This document shows positions 34,295-46,662 of a DNA stretch of 64,000 nucleotides, in pieces. The stretch comes from Verticillium longisporum. Its lineage: Eukaryota > Ascomycota > Sordariomycetes > Glomerellales > Plectosphaerellaceae. The notes beneath the pieces were generated by a model. That model had not been told where the DNA came from and did no database searches. It saw only the letters and a program-made list of their open reading frames with translations. The stretch covers positions 3,410,001 to 3,474,000 of the forward strand of contig JAETXT010000010.1 of assembly GCA_019188255.1 (NCBI GenBank), in the 5' to 3' direction. Positions within the stretch are counted from its first letter, which is position 1; each line of letters starts with the position of its first letter. The position numbers were made by a program, and so were the translations under genes.

Positions 34295-36100
34295 CTAGCT
34301 TTAGCGAATTAAATAAAATTTAGAACGACTAGGTAGTCTTTATATATAGTAATATATATATAGATATTAACTTCCGAAGAAAGCTTCTTAAGGGATATAA
34401 TAAGGACCTATATTAGAATTATATTATAGCGTAAATTAAGGAAGCGGATAATATAATTAAGCTCTTATTTAAATTAAAGGATAAGCTATTATATAATAAG
34501 GAAATTAATAAGAGACGCTACCTCTATATCCTAAAAAGTTACTTAGAGGATATTCTAGAAGAATTATATAATTATAAATATTATTTTAATAAATATTAAA
34601 TATAATATAATATAATCTCTAGGCTTATTATATTATAATTCTAAATTATAATTAAGAAGTATATTATTAATTATAAAATATATAAATTAAATTAGATTAA
34701 TTAAACGAAGCTAATTAAAATACTCTAATTAATCTTAATATTATTTATTATATTTAATACTATTATTATAGACTTTATTATTAAGATATTAATAATACTA
34801 TTATCTAGAATATTATAATAAATAAAGGGCTTCGAAACCTTTAATATTATATAGATAATAATAGATATCTTTAATAAAAGTACGATCTTAATCTTAAGCT
34901 ATATAGAGTATACTACTTAAGACTAAATAAGAATTAATATCCGAATACTCTAATTTATAAATTAAAGGATACTTAAATCTATTATCTTAGATAAGGATAG
35001 GAAGTTTATATCCGAGTATTAGAAAGGACTATAAAGAGAAATAAAGATAAAGCTAAAGTTCTTAATAATATAATATCCTTAAACCGATAAAGCCTTTAAA
35101 AGGAAGAATTAAATAATTAAAATAGCTATTAGGATATTTATATTTAATAATCTAAATACCCTATAAATAAAGGGGATTATTATACTTTAGTTTAATTTAA
35201 ATAGTACTTTTAATATAATAATAAATATATTAATAAATAAAGTTATATATAGGTTTAAAACGAATATAATATTAAATATACTTAGGGATATAAATTTAGA
35301 AATAAATAAAGAGATCTTCTAAAAAGAAGCCTAATTAGTAATCGTATTAATATAAATAGCTATAAAGAGGTAATATAATATTAAATATTAATAAATAATT
35401 TTCGTATTTAGGGATTTTATAAATATTAAGCTTAATTATAAATATAATCTATTAAGGAAATTATCCTTTAAATTTAATTAATAAAGATTTAGGCTATTTT
35501 ATATAATAAGAAGGATAAGAGCTCTAATATATAAGCTTAAGCTCCCCTTAACGATAAATATCTATTCTATAGTCTCTATAATTTACCTCTTATTAGCGAT
35601 AGCCTTAAAGGAGGATAGCTAGCCCTAATAATCTATATATTAAAGGCTATTATTAGTTTATAAGGAAGATATAATATAATAAGCTAAGCTATATAAATAC
35701 TTCGAAATCGAAAAAGTATTAAACGAAAAGAAGATTAAATATAATAGGGGATAACTTAGAATAGAGTTCCTTATTAAATAGAAGGGCTAGTTAAATTAGT
35801 ATAATATCTAAATACTAGAGGATATAATAATAGCTAATAATCTAATTATAGCTTTTAGAATAATAAAAGATAAAATTATTAAATTTAATAAAGCTAATAA
35901 TAAAGATAGAAAAAGATATAAATAATTATTAAAATTAAATAAACTTAAAGATTTAATATAAATTCGCTAATTAAGGAAATTAAAGTAATATAATAATATA
36001 ATAATAAATAATCTTAATAATACTATTACTTAGGAATAATAATATTTACTATAAATAAGAGCTAGAATAGATATTATTTAATTTAATTAAGTAATAATAT
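34295..36100 (+). pseudogene. Ty3/gypsy integrase relic
   Basis: Continues the pol frame after the solo LTR. Plus-strand traces include DFI-like core start (about 34.78 kb), GFETFN with a following 'IFNKST' (about 34.83-34.89 kb) and, at about 35071-35090, Y-P-stop-T-D-K, the decayed form of the conserved HPQTDG integrase motif. Stops are at former Gln/Trp codons. The right end is approximate. Confidence 0.6.
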
Positions 36101-39100
36101 AGGATTAATATATATATATATATAAATATAATTTCATTTAAAAGCTTATAATTATTCTATTCCTATTTAATATAACCTCTTATCCTTAAACCTCTTACTT
36201 TTATTTACTATTATCTCTAATATAATAATTACTTTAGCTAATAAATACCTAAACGCTTATAATTACGACCTTATTATAATCGCCTATAGTATTAAGTAAG
36301 TATTATACTCTATTATCCCTATAAATACCTTTTATATTATATTATGCTTAATTTTAATTATATTTTCTTAGGATAAGATATTCTATTTAGAATTCTATAA
36401 TATAAATATCCGGAAATATAAATACCTCTTATTTACTAGATATCTCCGTTTATTAGAACTCTTTAATAGCGAAGAAATAGCTAAGATCGCTTATATTATA
36501 TCTTAAGGATTCCTTAATTTATAGAGCTATAAGAATAAAACTATTTTAAAAGAATATAAAAAGAAAGCTAATAAGTATAGCTTCCTTAACCTTATTAATA
36601 ATACTCTTAATAGAGTAATATATATTAATATAGAAGTCGGCTAGCTAATTATAAAGGAAGACGTTAAGGAAATTTACGCTATTTTCCCTTAATTAAATAA
36701 TATTATAAAGAGATTAACTTATTTAGTTATTATAGAATAATAATTATAACCTATTATCTATAGCTTTAAAGACTTTATATCTAATTTACTCCTTATTCCC
36801 TATATCGAGAATATTTATCCTCGAATAGCTTAATTCTATAACCCTTATAATTAAACTTTTATTAAAGCTATTATATATAATAAATTTATTAATATTAGCT
36901 TTATATTTAAGATCCTTAAATATAGTATTATTAAACGATTATTAAATATTACCTTTAGCTAATTAATACCTAGAATAGCTAATATTATAAATAGCTATTG
37001 TATTTATAACAATAGTAATTATATTATTATTATTACCTCGATATCTATTATTATTTATAACGTTAATTATAATAACTTCGCTATTAATACTAAGAAGCTA
37101 GCTATTATTTTATATATTATCTTTATAAGCTATTATAATATTAATATTAATTAGATAATTATTAAAGAGTTTATTATTAATATTAATTAGATCGAGAATA
37201 GCCTCGAGATTACTCTAAAGGCTATCGAAATCGTAATAACCCCCGCTTCTAAACCGCTTATAATTATTAGCTAGCGGATAGAGGTAATAAAGAGCGCTAT
37301 TAGATATAATACCTCTAAGACTAACCCCCTTAACGTAGATCGCGAGTATATCGCTTACTATCTCTTTATTACCCCTATTAACGTATCCGAAACCCCTAAG
37401 AAGCGCTATTATATTATTACTATTAATAATAATATTAAGGACCTAGCCGCTATTATTATCGATAAATTTAACGCTATCGTAAAAACTTCTATATTAAGTA
37501 TTATAGCCGATATTAATATTTAGCTTATCTATAATAAGAAATATTAAACCTTTAATAATTATTACTTTATTATTATTAATTAAGGCGATAAAACCCTTAT
37601 TACCCTAATTATAATCGTTAAGTTTATAACTAAATTTTATTATTAATAAGATCGTTAATATTATAAATATATCTAGCCTTTTAATAATTATTATCTATTA
37701 TATCCTAGCGTTTACCGATTATTTATAGATTATTATTAATATTATTAAGATTATTAATAAACGTATAGCTATTATAATAGCTAAGATCCGCTTATACTTA
37801 AAAGATAGCGCTAAAGCCTTATTAGAGGAATACGTTTATTGCCTAGCTAGCGCTATTTAATATTTTAAATCCTATAATATCGAGCTCGTCTTTATATATA
37901 TCTATATTACTAAATAGGAAATAGATAATAATATTATAGCTATTAATAATATAATCTATCTTAATAGTAATAAACCTAATAATTAAGGAATACTTAATTA
38001 TAAAAGCTATTAAGCTATTAATATCGTTTAATAAAATAAACCTATCTAAACATTAATATTTATAATAACTAATATAATATATACTTATTATTATTATAAT
38101 ATAGCTATTATTATTATAATTATCGATAAAGATTAACTTACGTTTATAGTATATAATAATATTCTTTATTAATAATCTATTAAATATAAATAGGTTATAT
38201 ATTTAATTCTAATTAATAAAATCTATAATATAATTAATAGTTTTAATATAATATATATCCTTAAATAAATACTCTAGAAGATCTATAAATACTTAGATTT
38301 ACTATTCTTATAAATAATTATTTATTAATAGCTTCTCGTTCTATTAATACTTTATTTAATTAAGTACGATTATAGAGAAACGCTTAATAATAGATCTTAT
38401 AATATTATAGTAAAGCTACGAAGAATATAAAATTAACGAAATTCGCTAGATTACGGGAAAGGATAATCCTATAAATATAATAATTAAGGGAGCTCTAAAC
38501 TAAATATTAGAAGCTCTTATAAGCTCTAATAAAATTATAATTAAGATTAAAGGTTAAATTAAATATTAAGAAAAGAATAATTAGAGTATAAATATAATTA
38601 AAATTAATAATTCCTTAAAAATAGCTTAATTATTAAAATAATAAAAATAATTACCCCTTAATTATTAAATTAATAAAGTAAACGATCTACTATATAGCGA
38701 TTAGGCCTCGGATTCTAATATCTCGGAATCCGAGTCTAATTACTCTAAGGAGTCCTATTAGAGGTAGTTAAAGAGCTATAGAGCTATAGCCCGCTTAGCT
38801 ACTTTATAATCGGTATTATTAAGATTATTAAAGTCTTTATTAAAGTTATTACCCCCTTTAATATCCTCCTCCTTAATAATCTATAATATACCTTTAATAA
38901 TAGTATACTATTTCTCTAGATCCTATAATTATATTATTAATTAATTATATAATTAGATAATTAAGGGAATAGAAAGGAATAGGAATTTATAGTTTAATTC
39001 TTTTTATTATAAATAGCTAAAAACTTTATAATAAGCTTAAATATATTAATAGGATTAAAGATAATATTTATTAGAGCTATAGATATAGGAAATATAGATT

Positions 39101-39478
39101 ACGAGAGCTTATATTAGCTTATAAGAATATTTAGAGGTATATTTATAATAATAAGATCCCTTAAGATCGAGGTCGTAATAAGCGCTTAGGGCATTAATTT
39201 TAGTTTATTTATTAGCGAGATAAGACTTAAAATAACCTAAATAGGGAACCTTATAAATATTACTATATATACGTACTATATACTAGATTAATAGCTCCTA
39301 CGATTAATATTAACTATATTCTTATATTTAGCTATTCTCTTAGCTTTAAGGGGCTTAAGCGTAGGGGTCTTACGTTTAGGAGGTATTATTAAGGCCGAGA
39401 AGAAAAAGAAAATAAATAGGTAGGAGTAGTAGAAATAAATATTTATTAATTATATAAGTATTATTTATATATATTAAG
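36101..39478. repeat. Unassigned RIP-mutated repeat relic
   Basis: AT-rich with multiple stops. A slightly less damaged part lies at about 37190-37500. I could not assign any transposon domain. No intact gene. Confidence 0.4.
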
Positions 39479-39932
39479 TATTACGACCTAGTAGCTTCCG
39501 AAGGGGGAATACTATTAGAGGGTTAGGGTTGCTATTTATAGAAGCTTAGGTTGTGATTCTAAGACGATATAGTATCGTAAGGCATTGCGTACTCGTTATA
39601 ATAGATATAAAGTAAGACTTAGATTAATTATTATCGTGAGAAGGAATATATCTATAAGTCTAGAATATCCCTCCTTATATACCTACTATCCTATCCTTAT
39701 TATATTAAGTAATAAGCTTATATTAAATAGCTTATTATTATATTATAATCCTCTTATATTAGATTACGGCTTATAGTAATCTAAGTATAATAGTAATCCT
39801 TAATCCTAGATTACTATTTCCTAATAATCCTATTACGTAACCTAGCCTTAGTAAGCTTTATCTTATTAATGACCCTAGATCTTCTAATATAGGGTTTATC
39901 TACGGCTAATTATTCGACCCGTACTTATTATA
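39479..39932 (-). repeat. 3' LTR of the Ty3/gypsy element
   Basis: 454 bp, plus-strand start TATTACGACCTAGTAGC against TGTTACGACCTGGCAGC in the undamaged copies; the differences are G to A. Confidence 0.85.
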
Positions 39933-42662
39933 TAATACTCCTCTTTTAGGCCGATATCCTAATAGCTATAAGTAGTAGGTCCTACCCTAGATTCGATTAG
40001 TTCGTAAACTCCTCTTTTACTAACTATAATATAATATCTAGTCGTATTCGAAAACCTTTATCGAAGAAAACCATTAAGCGCATTAACCTTACGTCTTTAA
40101 TTAAGTCGAAGGGTTCTAACGCGGATATACTTTATATTTAATATTTCTAGAAAGGTTTAAAATATCGTATATTAGAGAAGTCTACGTAGTACGGGGAGTA
40201 TATAAAGTAAGGTCGTTAATATAACGGTATTTTAATATCGTTTTCTCGTAAATATTATATTTTCCACTAATTAGGTTATCGTAGCTAATAATAGCTTAAT
40301 TAAGTATCTTTTAAAAATTAAAAAGAAATTAGAAGATAATAAAGAGGCCGTAGAAGAAGCGCTAGCTAAATTATAAGAGGATCTATTATACGCTATAAAT
40401 CGCTTATAGCGGATTCGGTAGATTAAGAAGAAGGTAAAGGAGCGTAATAATAAAGCGTTTCGTTAAAGTATCTAGGAGCTAGATAAAGAGGATAGCTTAC
40501 TTCCTACTCTTAATATTTATAAGTATTATATAGAGAGTAATTTAGCGTTTATAAAGGTGATTTCCGATATAGACTAGCCCTCTTTAGGTTTAAGGGAGTT
40601 ATTAGAGGAGTCTAGTATTAATAAAACTACTTTAATAGCTATAAATAGTTTAAGTTCTTAATTAGTTCTTATATATTTTCTTTATAGCCGTAATTCTTCT
40701 ACTTAATAAGGTACTCGTCCTAGTTATCCTTTATTCTATAATCGATAATTCTTTCGATTTTATATTCGTTTATATCTTCTATTTCTACGCTAATTATAAA
40801 TAGTACGTTTAGTAGTACTAATTCTAAAAATATTATATAAAAGATAGGGTAAATCTTTATAACGTTATTCTCTAGTAATAAGAGGTAGTAATTAGTATCC
40901 GAGAGTTTCTTAAAAATTTTAAAAGGTCCTAGTTTTTTAAAATCTAGTTTATTATTTAGTCGTTTAGTTTTTATATTCTAGCGGATAAGGTAGACGCTAT
41001 CTCCCTCCTATAAGGATAGTCCCTTTATCCTTATTTTATTAATATATATAGTTTTCCTAGTATATACGAGTTCGAGGTCGAGCTTAATTTAGTCTTAAAT
41101 CTTATAGATATTATCCGTAATATAGATTACTTTTAGTATATCTAGTGCTTTATATTATTCTATATAAGCTATAGGGTTATATCTATAATTAATATAGAAG
41201 GGTAATTCCTTTATTAACTTACTTAGTAAGCTATTATATACGAATTATATAATAGGTAGTAATATAACCTAGTTATCTTATTAATAATTAATATAATATT
41301 AAAGGTATTACTCTAGAATCTAGTTTATTCTTTCTATCTATCTATCTATTTACGGGTAAAAAGCCGTAAATAGCTTATATTTAGCTCTAAGTTAAGCGAT
41401 AAATAATTTCTAGAAATTATTAATAAAGAGCTTATCTCTATTTAATATTAATTCTTTTAGGAGTCCGTATTATCTTATAATATTCTTAAGGAATATATAG
41501 GCGAGGTCTTCTATTATTCTTATAGCTTTATATAGGAGAAAGTAGGAGTATTTAATAAGTTAGTCGATAATTATTAGGATATTATTATAAGAGGTCCCTA
41601 TTAAGGGTTCCTTCGATAATAGTAGGTTAGTAATAAAGTCTAGTAAGATTAACTCCTAGGCTACGGTTAGTATTAATAGTGCTTTAAGTTCTCTATAAGG
41701 CTTATACCTTTCTACTTTACTCTTTTTATAGAGGTCGTAATTATAAATAATTATTATAATATCCTATTTAGTTCCTTTAAAGTTATAGTATTTCTTAAGT
41801 TAAGCGAAGGTCTTCGTTATTCCTTAGTACTTATAGGCTTTAGCTTCGTAGATTTATTAAATTAGTTCTAATATTTCTATAAATAGTTTAACGGGTATTA
41901 TATAAGTAATAATTATTAATATTCAGTAATAAAGGATAAGATTCCTTTTTTTATCTTTCATTAAGATAATATTAATATTAAAGAGCGTATTTTATTTATA
42001 ATTTAAGTATTTATTTAGAATATCTATTCTATTATTCTTAGATCTTTTATAATAGATAATAATAAAGTTAAATTCCGAAAGGAATTCTATTTATTTTATT
42101 TAGTATTTATTAAGGTTTTTATTTATTATAAAGTATATAAGATTTTTATAATCGGTATAGACTTTAACTTCGTATTATACTCTAGAGAGATATATTCTCT
42201 ATTCTTTAAAGGCTTCGATAATTATTATAAATTCTTTATTATATATTTAATAATTAAGCTCTAGTCTATATAGCTTCTTCGAAAAGAATATTATTAAGTA
42301 TAAGCGTCCTTAATTATCCTTTTATCTTAATTATCCTTTAATAGCGAAATCGGAGGTATCTATTTCGACTTTTATAGGTTTTTTAGGGTCTATTATTTAG
42401 AGGATTAGTTTATTAAGGACGGTATTAATAATTTAGCGAAATGCTTTTTCTTAAGGTTCGTTCTATATAAACTTTATTTCCTTAACTATAAAGCTTATTA
42501 AAAGATTAATAATCTTATTATATCTTTTTAAGAATCGTTAATAGAAGTTAATAAAACCGAGGAATATTTTAATATCTTTAATATTCTTTAATATAAGCTA
42601 TTCCTTAATAGCTATTATTTTAGATTTTTCTATCCTAATTTCTCCTAAAGTAATCGTATACC

Positions 42663-43138
42663 TGTAACAACCAAGGAAGCAGGGCGGCCGCGAATCGACG
42701 ACCCCGCGATCAGGGAACGCGATAAGATAAGAATCGGGCCCACCTGGCAAATCACGTGATGGCTCACTCAGACATAAAGGGTGAGTCGTCGGGCTCACCA
42801 AGGACGCCGCAGTGAGCCAGGGAATGGCTCACGGGATAACACACCGTGATCCTAACATCATGGATCACCAACAACTAACCAGTGAGCCATCCAACATGAG
42901 CTCACCACCTAACACAACAAGGACAGGATGGCAGGTATATAAGGACGGACATTCTGGACTTGTAGATACATTCTTTCTCACGACAGTGATCAATCTAAGT
43001 CTTACCTTGTATTCATTGTAACGAGTGCGCAACGCCTTACGACACCACATCGTCTCAGAGTCACAACCTAAGCTTCTGCAAGCAGCAACCCCAACCCTCT
43101 GACAGTGTTCCCCCTTCGGAAGCTGCCAGGTCGTAACA
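42663..43138 (+). mobile_element. Solo LTR (476 bp) nested in the Ty3/gypsy element
   Basis: Runs from TGTAACAACC to GTCGTAACA. It is the inverted near-identical partner of 33814-34289. Flanking 5-mers are ATACC and GTACC, which differ by one G:A transition. On the plus strand it has GGTATATAAGGACGG as a TATA box. It has no RIP damage inside a heavily RIP-mutated host element. Confidence 0.88.
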
Positions 43139-43364
43139 GTACCTTAGGGTTACTATCGAATAATTAAGGGGGAAGAGCCTTTATACTCGTTCCGCCTTAA
43201 AGTTATTATATTAAAGCTTAGAGCTATTCGTTCTCTAAATAGAGCTCCTAGATTATAATAGCTAAGTTATTAGCGCTATTTCCGACGCTATTAATAGATA
43301 TTATTCCTATAATAAGTATTACTTAGTATTATAAGGTAAACCTACTAAATAAGAATAATTAAAA

Positions 43365-43818
43365 TATTATAACTTAATAGCTTCCGAAGGGGGAATACTA
43401 TTAGAGGGTTAGGGTTACTATTTATAGAAGCTTAGGTTATAATTCTAAGACGATATAGTATCGTAAAGCGTTACGTATTCGTTATAATAGATATAAAGTA
43501 AGACTTAGATTAATTATTATTATAAGAAGGAATATATCTATAAATCTAGAATATCCTTCCTTATATACCTATCATCCTATCCTTATTATCTTAAGTAGTA
43601 AGCTTATATTAGATAGCTTATTATTATATCGTAATCCTCTTATATTAGATTATAGCTTATAGTGATCTAAGTATAATAGTAATCCTTAGTCCTAGATTAC
43701 TATTTCCTAGTAATCCTATTACGTAACCTAGCCTTAGTAAGCCTTATCTTATTAGTGACCCTGGATCTTCTAATATAGGGTTTGTCTACGGCTAGTTGTT
43801 CGACCTATGCTCGTTATA
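43365..43818 (-). repeat. 5' LTR of the Ty3/gypsy element
   Basis: 454 bp, same length as its partner. It carries more transitions at the left end (TATTATAACTTAATAGC) and less at the right (GGATCTTCTAATATAGGG, TAGTTGTTCGACC). Confidence 0.85.
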
Positions 43819-43823
43819 TTAAG

Positions 43824-44446
43824 CTAGCTTATAAAAATTAAAGAAGTCGATATAGGGAGAGAGAAAGGTTAATAGAATAGAATTACTAAAACTTATTAAT
43901 AAGATATATAGATCTTCTATAAAACTTATTTAATTAAAGTAATTTAATCCTATTATTCTTATTAAAAGGTAGTTTAATTTATTAAGGATTATTCTAATAG
44001 ATTCTATAAAAAGCTAATAATAGTTCTATTATATTCTATTAATATATTAGGGATTTAGAGGCCTTAAGAATATATATTTAGTAATTATAAGAGCGCTATT
44101 TATTATTAGATTCTAATTTATTTCCTTTATTTCTAGGATTTAGAGGCTTATTCTTATTATTTAAATTATAATTTAGTTTATTTCCTTAGAGAGCTATTTA
44201 TAGATAATACTATTACTCTAAAGCGCTAGGAATTAGAGGCCTAATACTTATAGGAATAGTAAGCTTAAGCTATATTTTCCTTATTTCTAATTATTATTTC
44301 CTATTATTTCCTATTATTAGGTTATTTATTTTAAAACTAAAAGAATAGATCTAATACGCTAGAGACTAGCGAATTATAGGCGAGTTAGAGTAGCTATTAA
44401 CCTTAGCGATAGCTCTTAATATTAGTTCTTATAGCTATTCTACTTA
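43824..44446. repeat. RIP-mutated flank left of the pogo element
   Basis: AT-rich sequence without readable coding traces; the pogo/Fot1 element begins sharply at 44447. Confidence 0.5.
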
Positions 44447-46306
44447 ACGTAATCCACAAGCGAGTGGTTCACCCAAGCGAGTGGTTCACTTCGCCCGGGC
44501 CCACGACCTACACCTGAATTCTACAGATTCCACCTCCGCCCGCGATGGAGACTCTTTCAAAAGAAGGTCAATTATTCCTTGCTATCCAAGCTATGGACAA
44601 TGACCCGAACCTAAGCGCCCGGAGTGCTGCGAGGATCTACACCGTCCCCTTAACGACGCTCCTCCGACGCCAGAAGGGCAAACCCTCCCGACGCGAAAGC
44701 CCGCCCAATTCTGCCAAATTAACAGTACTAGAAGAGAAAACTATTGTCGAATATATCCTTGACCTAGATGCGCGATCTTACCCTCCCCGGTTGGGTGAGG
44801 TCGGAGATATGGCGAATCGCCTGCTTGCCGACCGTGACGCGCCACGCGTCGGGAAGAACTGGGCCGCAAACTTCGTCAAACGGCAACCAGAGCTCCGGAC
44901 GCGTTTCTTTCGCAAGTACGACTACAAGAGGGCCCAATGCGAAGATCCGGACGCGATAAACGCGTGGTTCCGCCTCGTGCATAACATGATCGCCAAGTAC
45001 GGCATCCAAGAGGCTGACATGTACAACTTTGACGAGACCGGCTTCCAGATGGGCGTTATCGCCAACGGAATGGTCGTGACCAGTTCGGAAAGACGGTCCA
45101 ATGTGAAGATGAGGCAGCCAGGCAACCGGGAATGGGTTACGGTGATCCAGGGCGTTGGCGCGTTGGGTTTCTCCGTCCCGCCGTTCATCGTGGTTTCGGG
45201 CAAGTACCACCTCTCGAGCTGGTACCAGGACGACGCGATTTCTCGCGACTGGAGAATCGCAACATCTCCAAACGGCTGGACGACGAATGATATTGGTCTG
45301 GAATGGATTCGGCATTTTGACAGGCATACAAAGTCCCGTACTTCGGGCGGTTATCGCCTACTGATCCTGGATGGCCACGAAAGTCACCACTCGGTCGACT
45401 TCGAACTCTACTGCAAGGAGAACAACATCATCACACTCTGTATGCCTCCTCATTCGTCACATCTACTCCAGCCTCTCGATGTTGGGTGTTTTGGCCCACT
45501 AAAGAAAGCATACGGTCGGCAAATCGAGGATAGGATGAGGGCGGGTACAACGCACATCAGCAAAGAGGACTTCTTCCCGGCGTTTTCGGCTGCATTTCAG
45601 CAAGCAATGACAGAAAAAACATCCAGGGAGGCTTTCGAGGAGCGGGGCTTGTCCCCCATAACCCGGAAACAGTCCTGTCAAAGCTGGATGTGAGGTTGAG
45701 GACGACGACGCCTCCGGGGACGTCCCACGGGGAGCGTGATTCTTGGGTCTCTAAGACGCCCACTAACCTGCTCGAGGCAGGTTCCCAGACTGACTTCATC
45801 AAAGGGCGAATCTCACGCCACCAGGGAAGCTCCCCAACGTCAATTTTAGATGCTGTTGACTATCTTGCGAAGGGGACGCGGGGTGTTATGCACCAGATCG
45901 CTCTTTTGAAGTCAGAGGTTATGATCCTTCGAGAGGAAAATGCTACACTAAGCCGACGCCGGAGGGCCAAAAAGCTACGTCTCCGGGAAGGAGGAAGCAT
46001 GGCTGTAGGCGAGGGACAGGACAAGATTGCTCAGAAGGAAGTAGATATCCAGATAAAAGAGGAAACGCTGCAGAACCCGGGTCCCGCGTCGTGGTCCCAG
46101 CCGAAGAAACGATGCTGTAGCGTATGCGGGAAGACCGGCCACAACGCGAGAACTTGTCAGGTAGCTATCTCATCGTCTGCAAAAGACGAGGAGGAGTGAT
46201 TTTAATTGATTTACGGCGTTTGGGTTGAGGTTTTCCTCGGAATGTTTGTCGGGTCGGGGTGAAGTGAACCACTCGCATGGGTGAACCACTCGCTTGTGGA
46301 TTACGT
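44447..46306 (+). mobile_element. pogo/Fot1-type DNA transposon, 1860 bp, TSD TA
   Basis: Terminal inverted repeats of 46 bp (44447-44492 and 46261-46306) start ACGTAATCCACAAGCG and differ at one position. A TA dinucleotide flanks each end (44445-44446 and 46307-46308), the target-site duplication of Tc1/mariner/pogo elements. Each repeat contains the unit GCGAGTGGTTCAC twice, a likely transposase binding site. Composition is normal, with no RIP damage, in the midst of RIP-mutated DNA, so the insertion is recent. Confidence 0.92.
44545..46199 (+). pseudogene. pogo/Fot1 transposase, single frameshift
   Basis: The first frame (44545-45693, 382 residues) has an N-terminal psq/CENP-B-type helix-turn-helix region and a DDE_1 catalytic core: D163 in NFDETGF, D276 in LILDGHES and D312 in LLQPLDVGCF. 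The spacing of 35 between the last two fits DD35D. The expected C-terminal part continues in another frame and overlaps the second open frame 45690-46199. A one-base deletion near 45637 (in AGGCTTTCGAGG) best explains the shift. The second frame has a Leu/Glu-rich coiled coil and a CX2CX4HX4C zinc knuckle (CSVCGKTGHNARTC). Such transposases cut and paste between the inverted repeats. This copy probably makes only a truncated protein. Confidence 0.88.
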
Positions 46307-46325
46307 TATAAAGAAAAGAAGAGCT

Positions 46326-46611
46326 AATATTAAATTAATATTAGGGAACTCTATAATTAGGATAGGGATATCTAAGATATCTAGGATATTTAGGATCTAC
46401 TACTCTTAGGAGCACGTAAACTATAGCTTACGTGATCGCTAAGAGTAGATAGGTATATCTGACTTACGTAGGTAGTAGTTACTTAGGGAGATAAGAATTA
46501 TATAAGAATCAACTATTATAAGACTTATTAGATACCCTACCTATTCAGAGCTCGCACGTATAGCGGAAGTACTGGATTAGGGTTCACATAAGCAGTGAAG
46601 CCCTCTTAATA
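46326..46611. repeat. LTR-like sequence, possible solo LTR
   Basis: Reverse-complement partner of 32233-32486. The pentamer GAGCT flanks it (46321-46325 and 46612-46616), which would fit a 5-bp duplication, but the terminal bases are not a clean TG...CA, so the exact ends are uncertain. RIP damage is moderate at the left and low at the right. Confidence 0.55.
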
Positions 46612-46662
46612 GAGCTTCTGATTTTACGAGGAATCGTGGTATAGTACGCAGGGCTGCTTGGC

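Larger units (their letters stand above)
39479..43818 (-). mobile_element. RIP-mutated Ty3/gypsy element with both LTRs and TSD TTAAG, internally deleted
   Basis: Two 454-bp LTRs (39479-39932 and 43365-43818) begin TATTA(C/T)(G/A)A and are mutated versions of the 476-bp LTR. The flanks are TTAAG at 39474-39478 and 43819-43823. Pol traces read on the minus strand, right to left. They are RNase H at about 42480-42120 (VEIDTSDFAI, FFSKKLYRLELNY and YTDYKNL are directly readable), integrase with F-Y-P-stop-I-D-R-Q-I-E-R at about 41340, and KLDFKKLGPF before a chromodomain position at about 40930. The LTR TATA box is on the same strand. Only about 400 bp of unique sequence lie between RNase H and the 5' LTR, so gag and most of RT are missing. 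A 476-bp solo LTR is nested inside. Confidence 0.85.

Noticed and set aside
25000..46600. Giant cargo-carrying (Starship-type) element or CRISPR-like arrays in the repeat block
   Set aside because: No DUF3435 tyrosine-recombinase gene and no regularly spaced repeats were seen; nested LTR elements and one pogo copy account for the recognisable parts.
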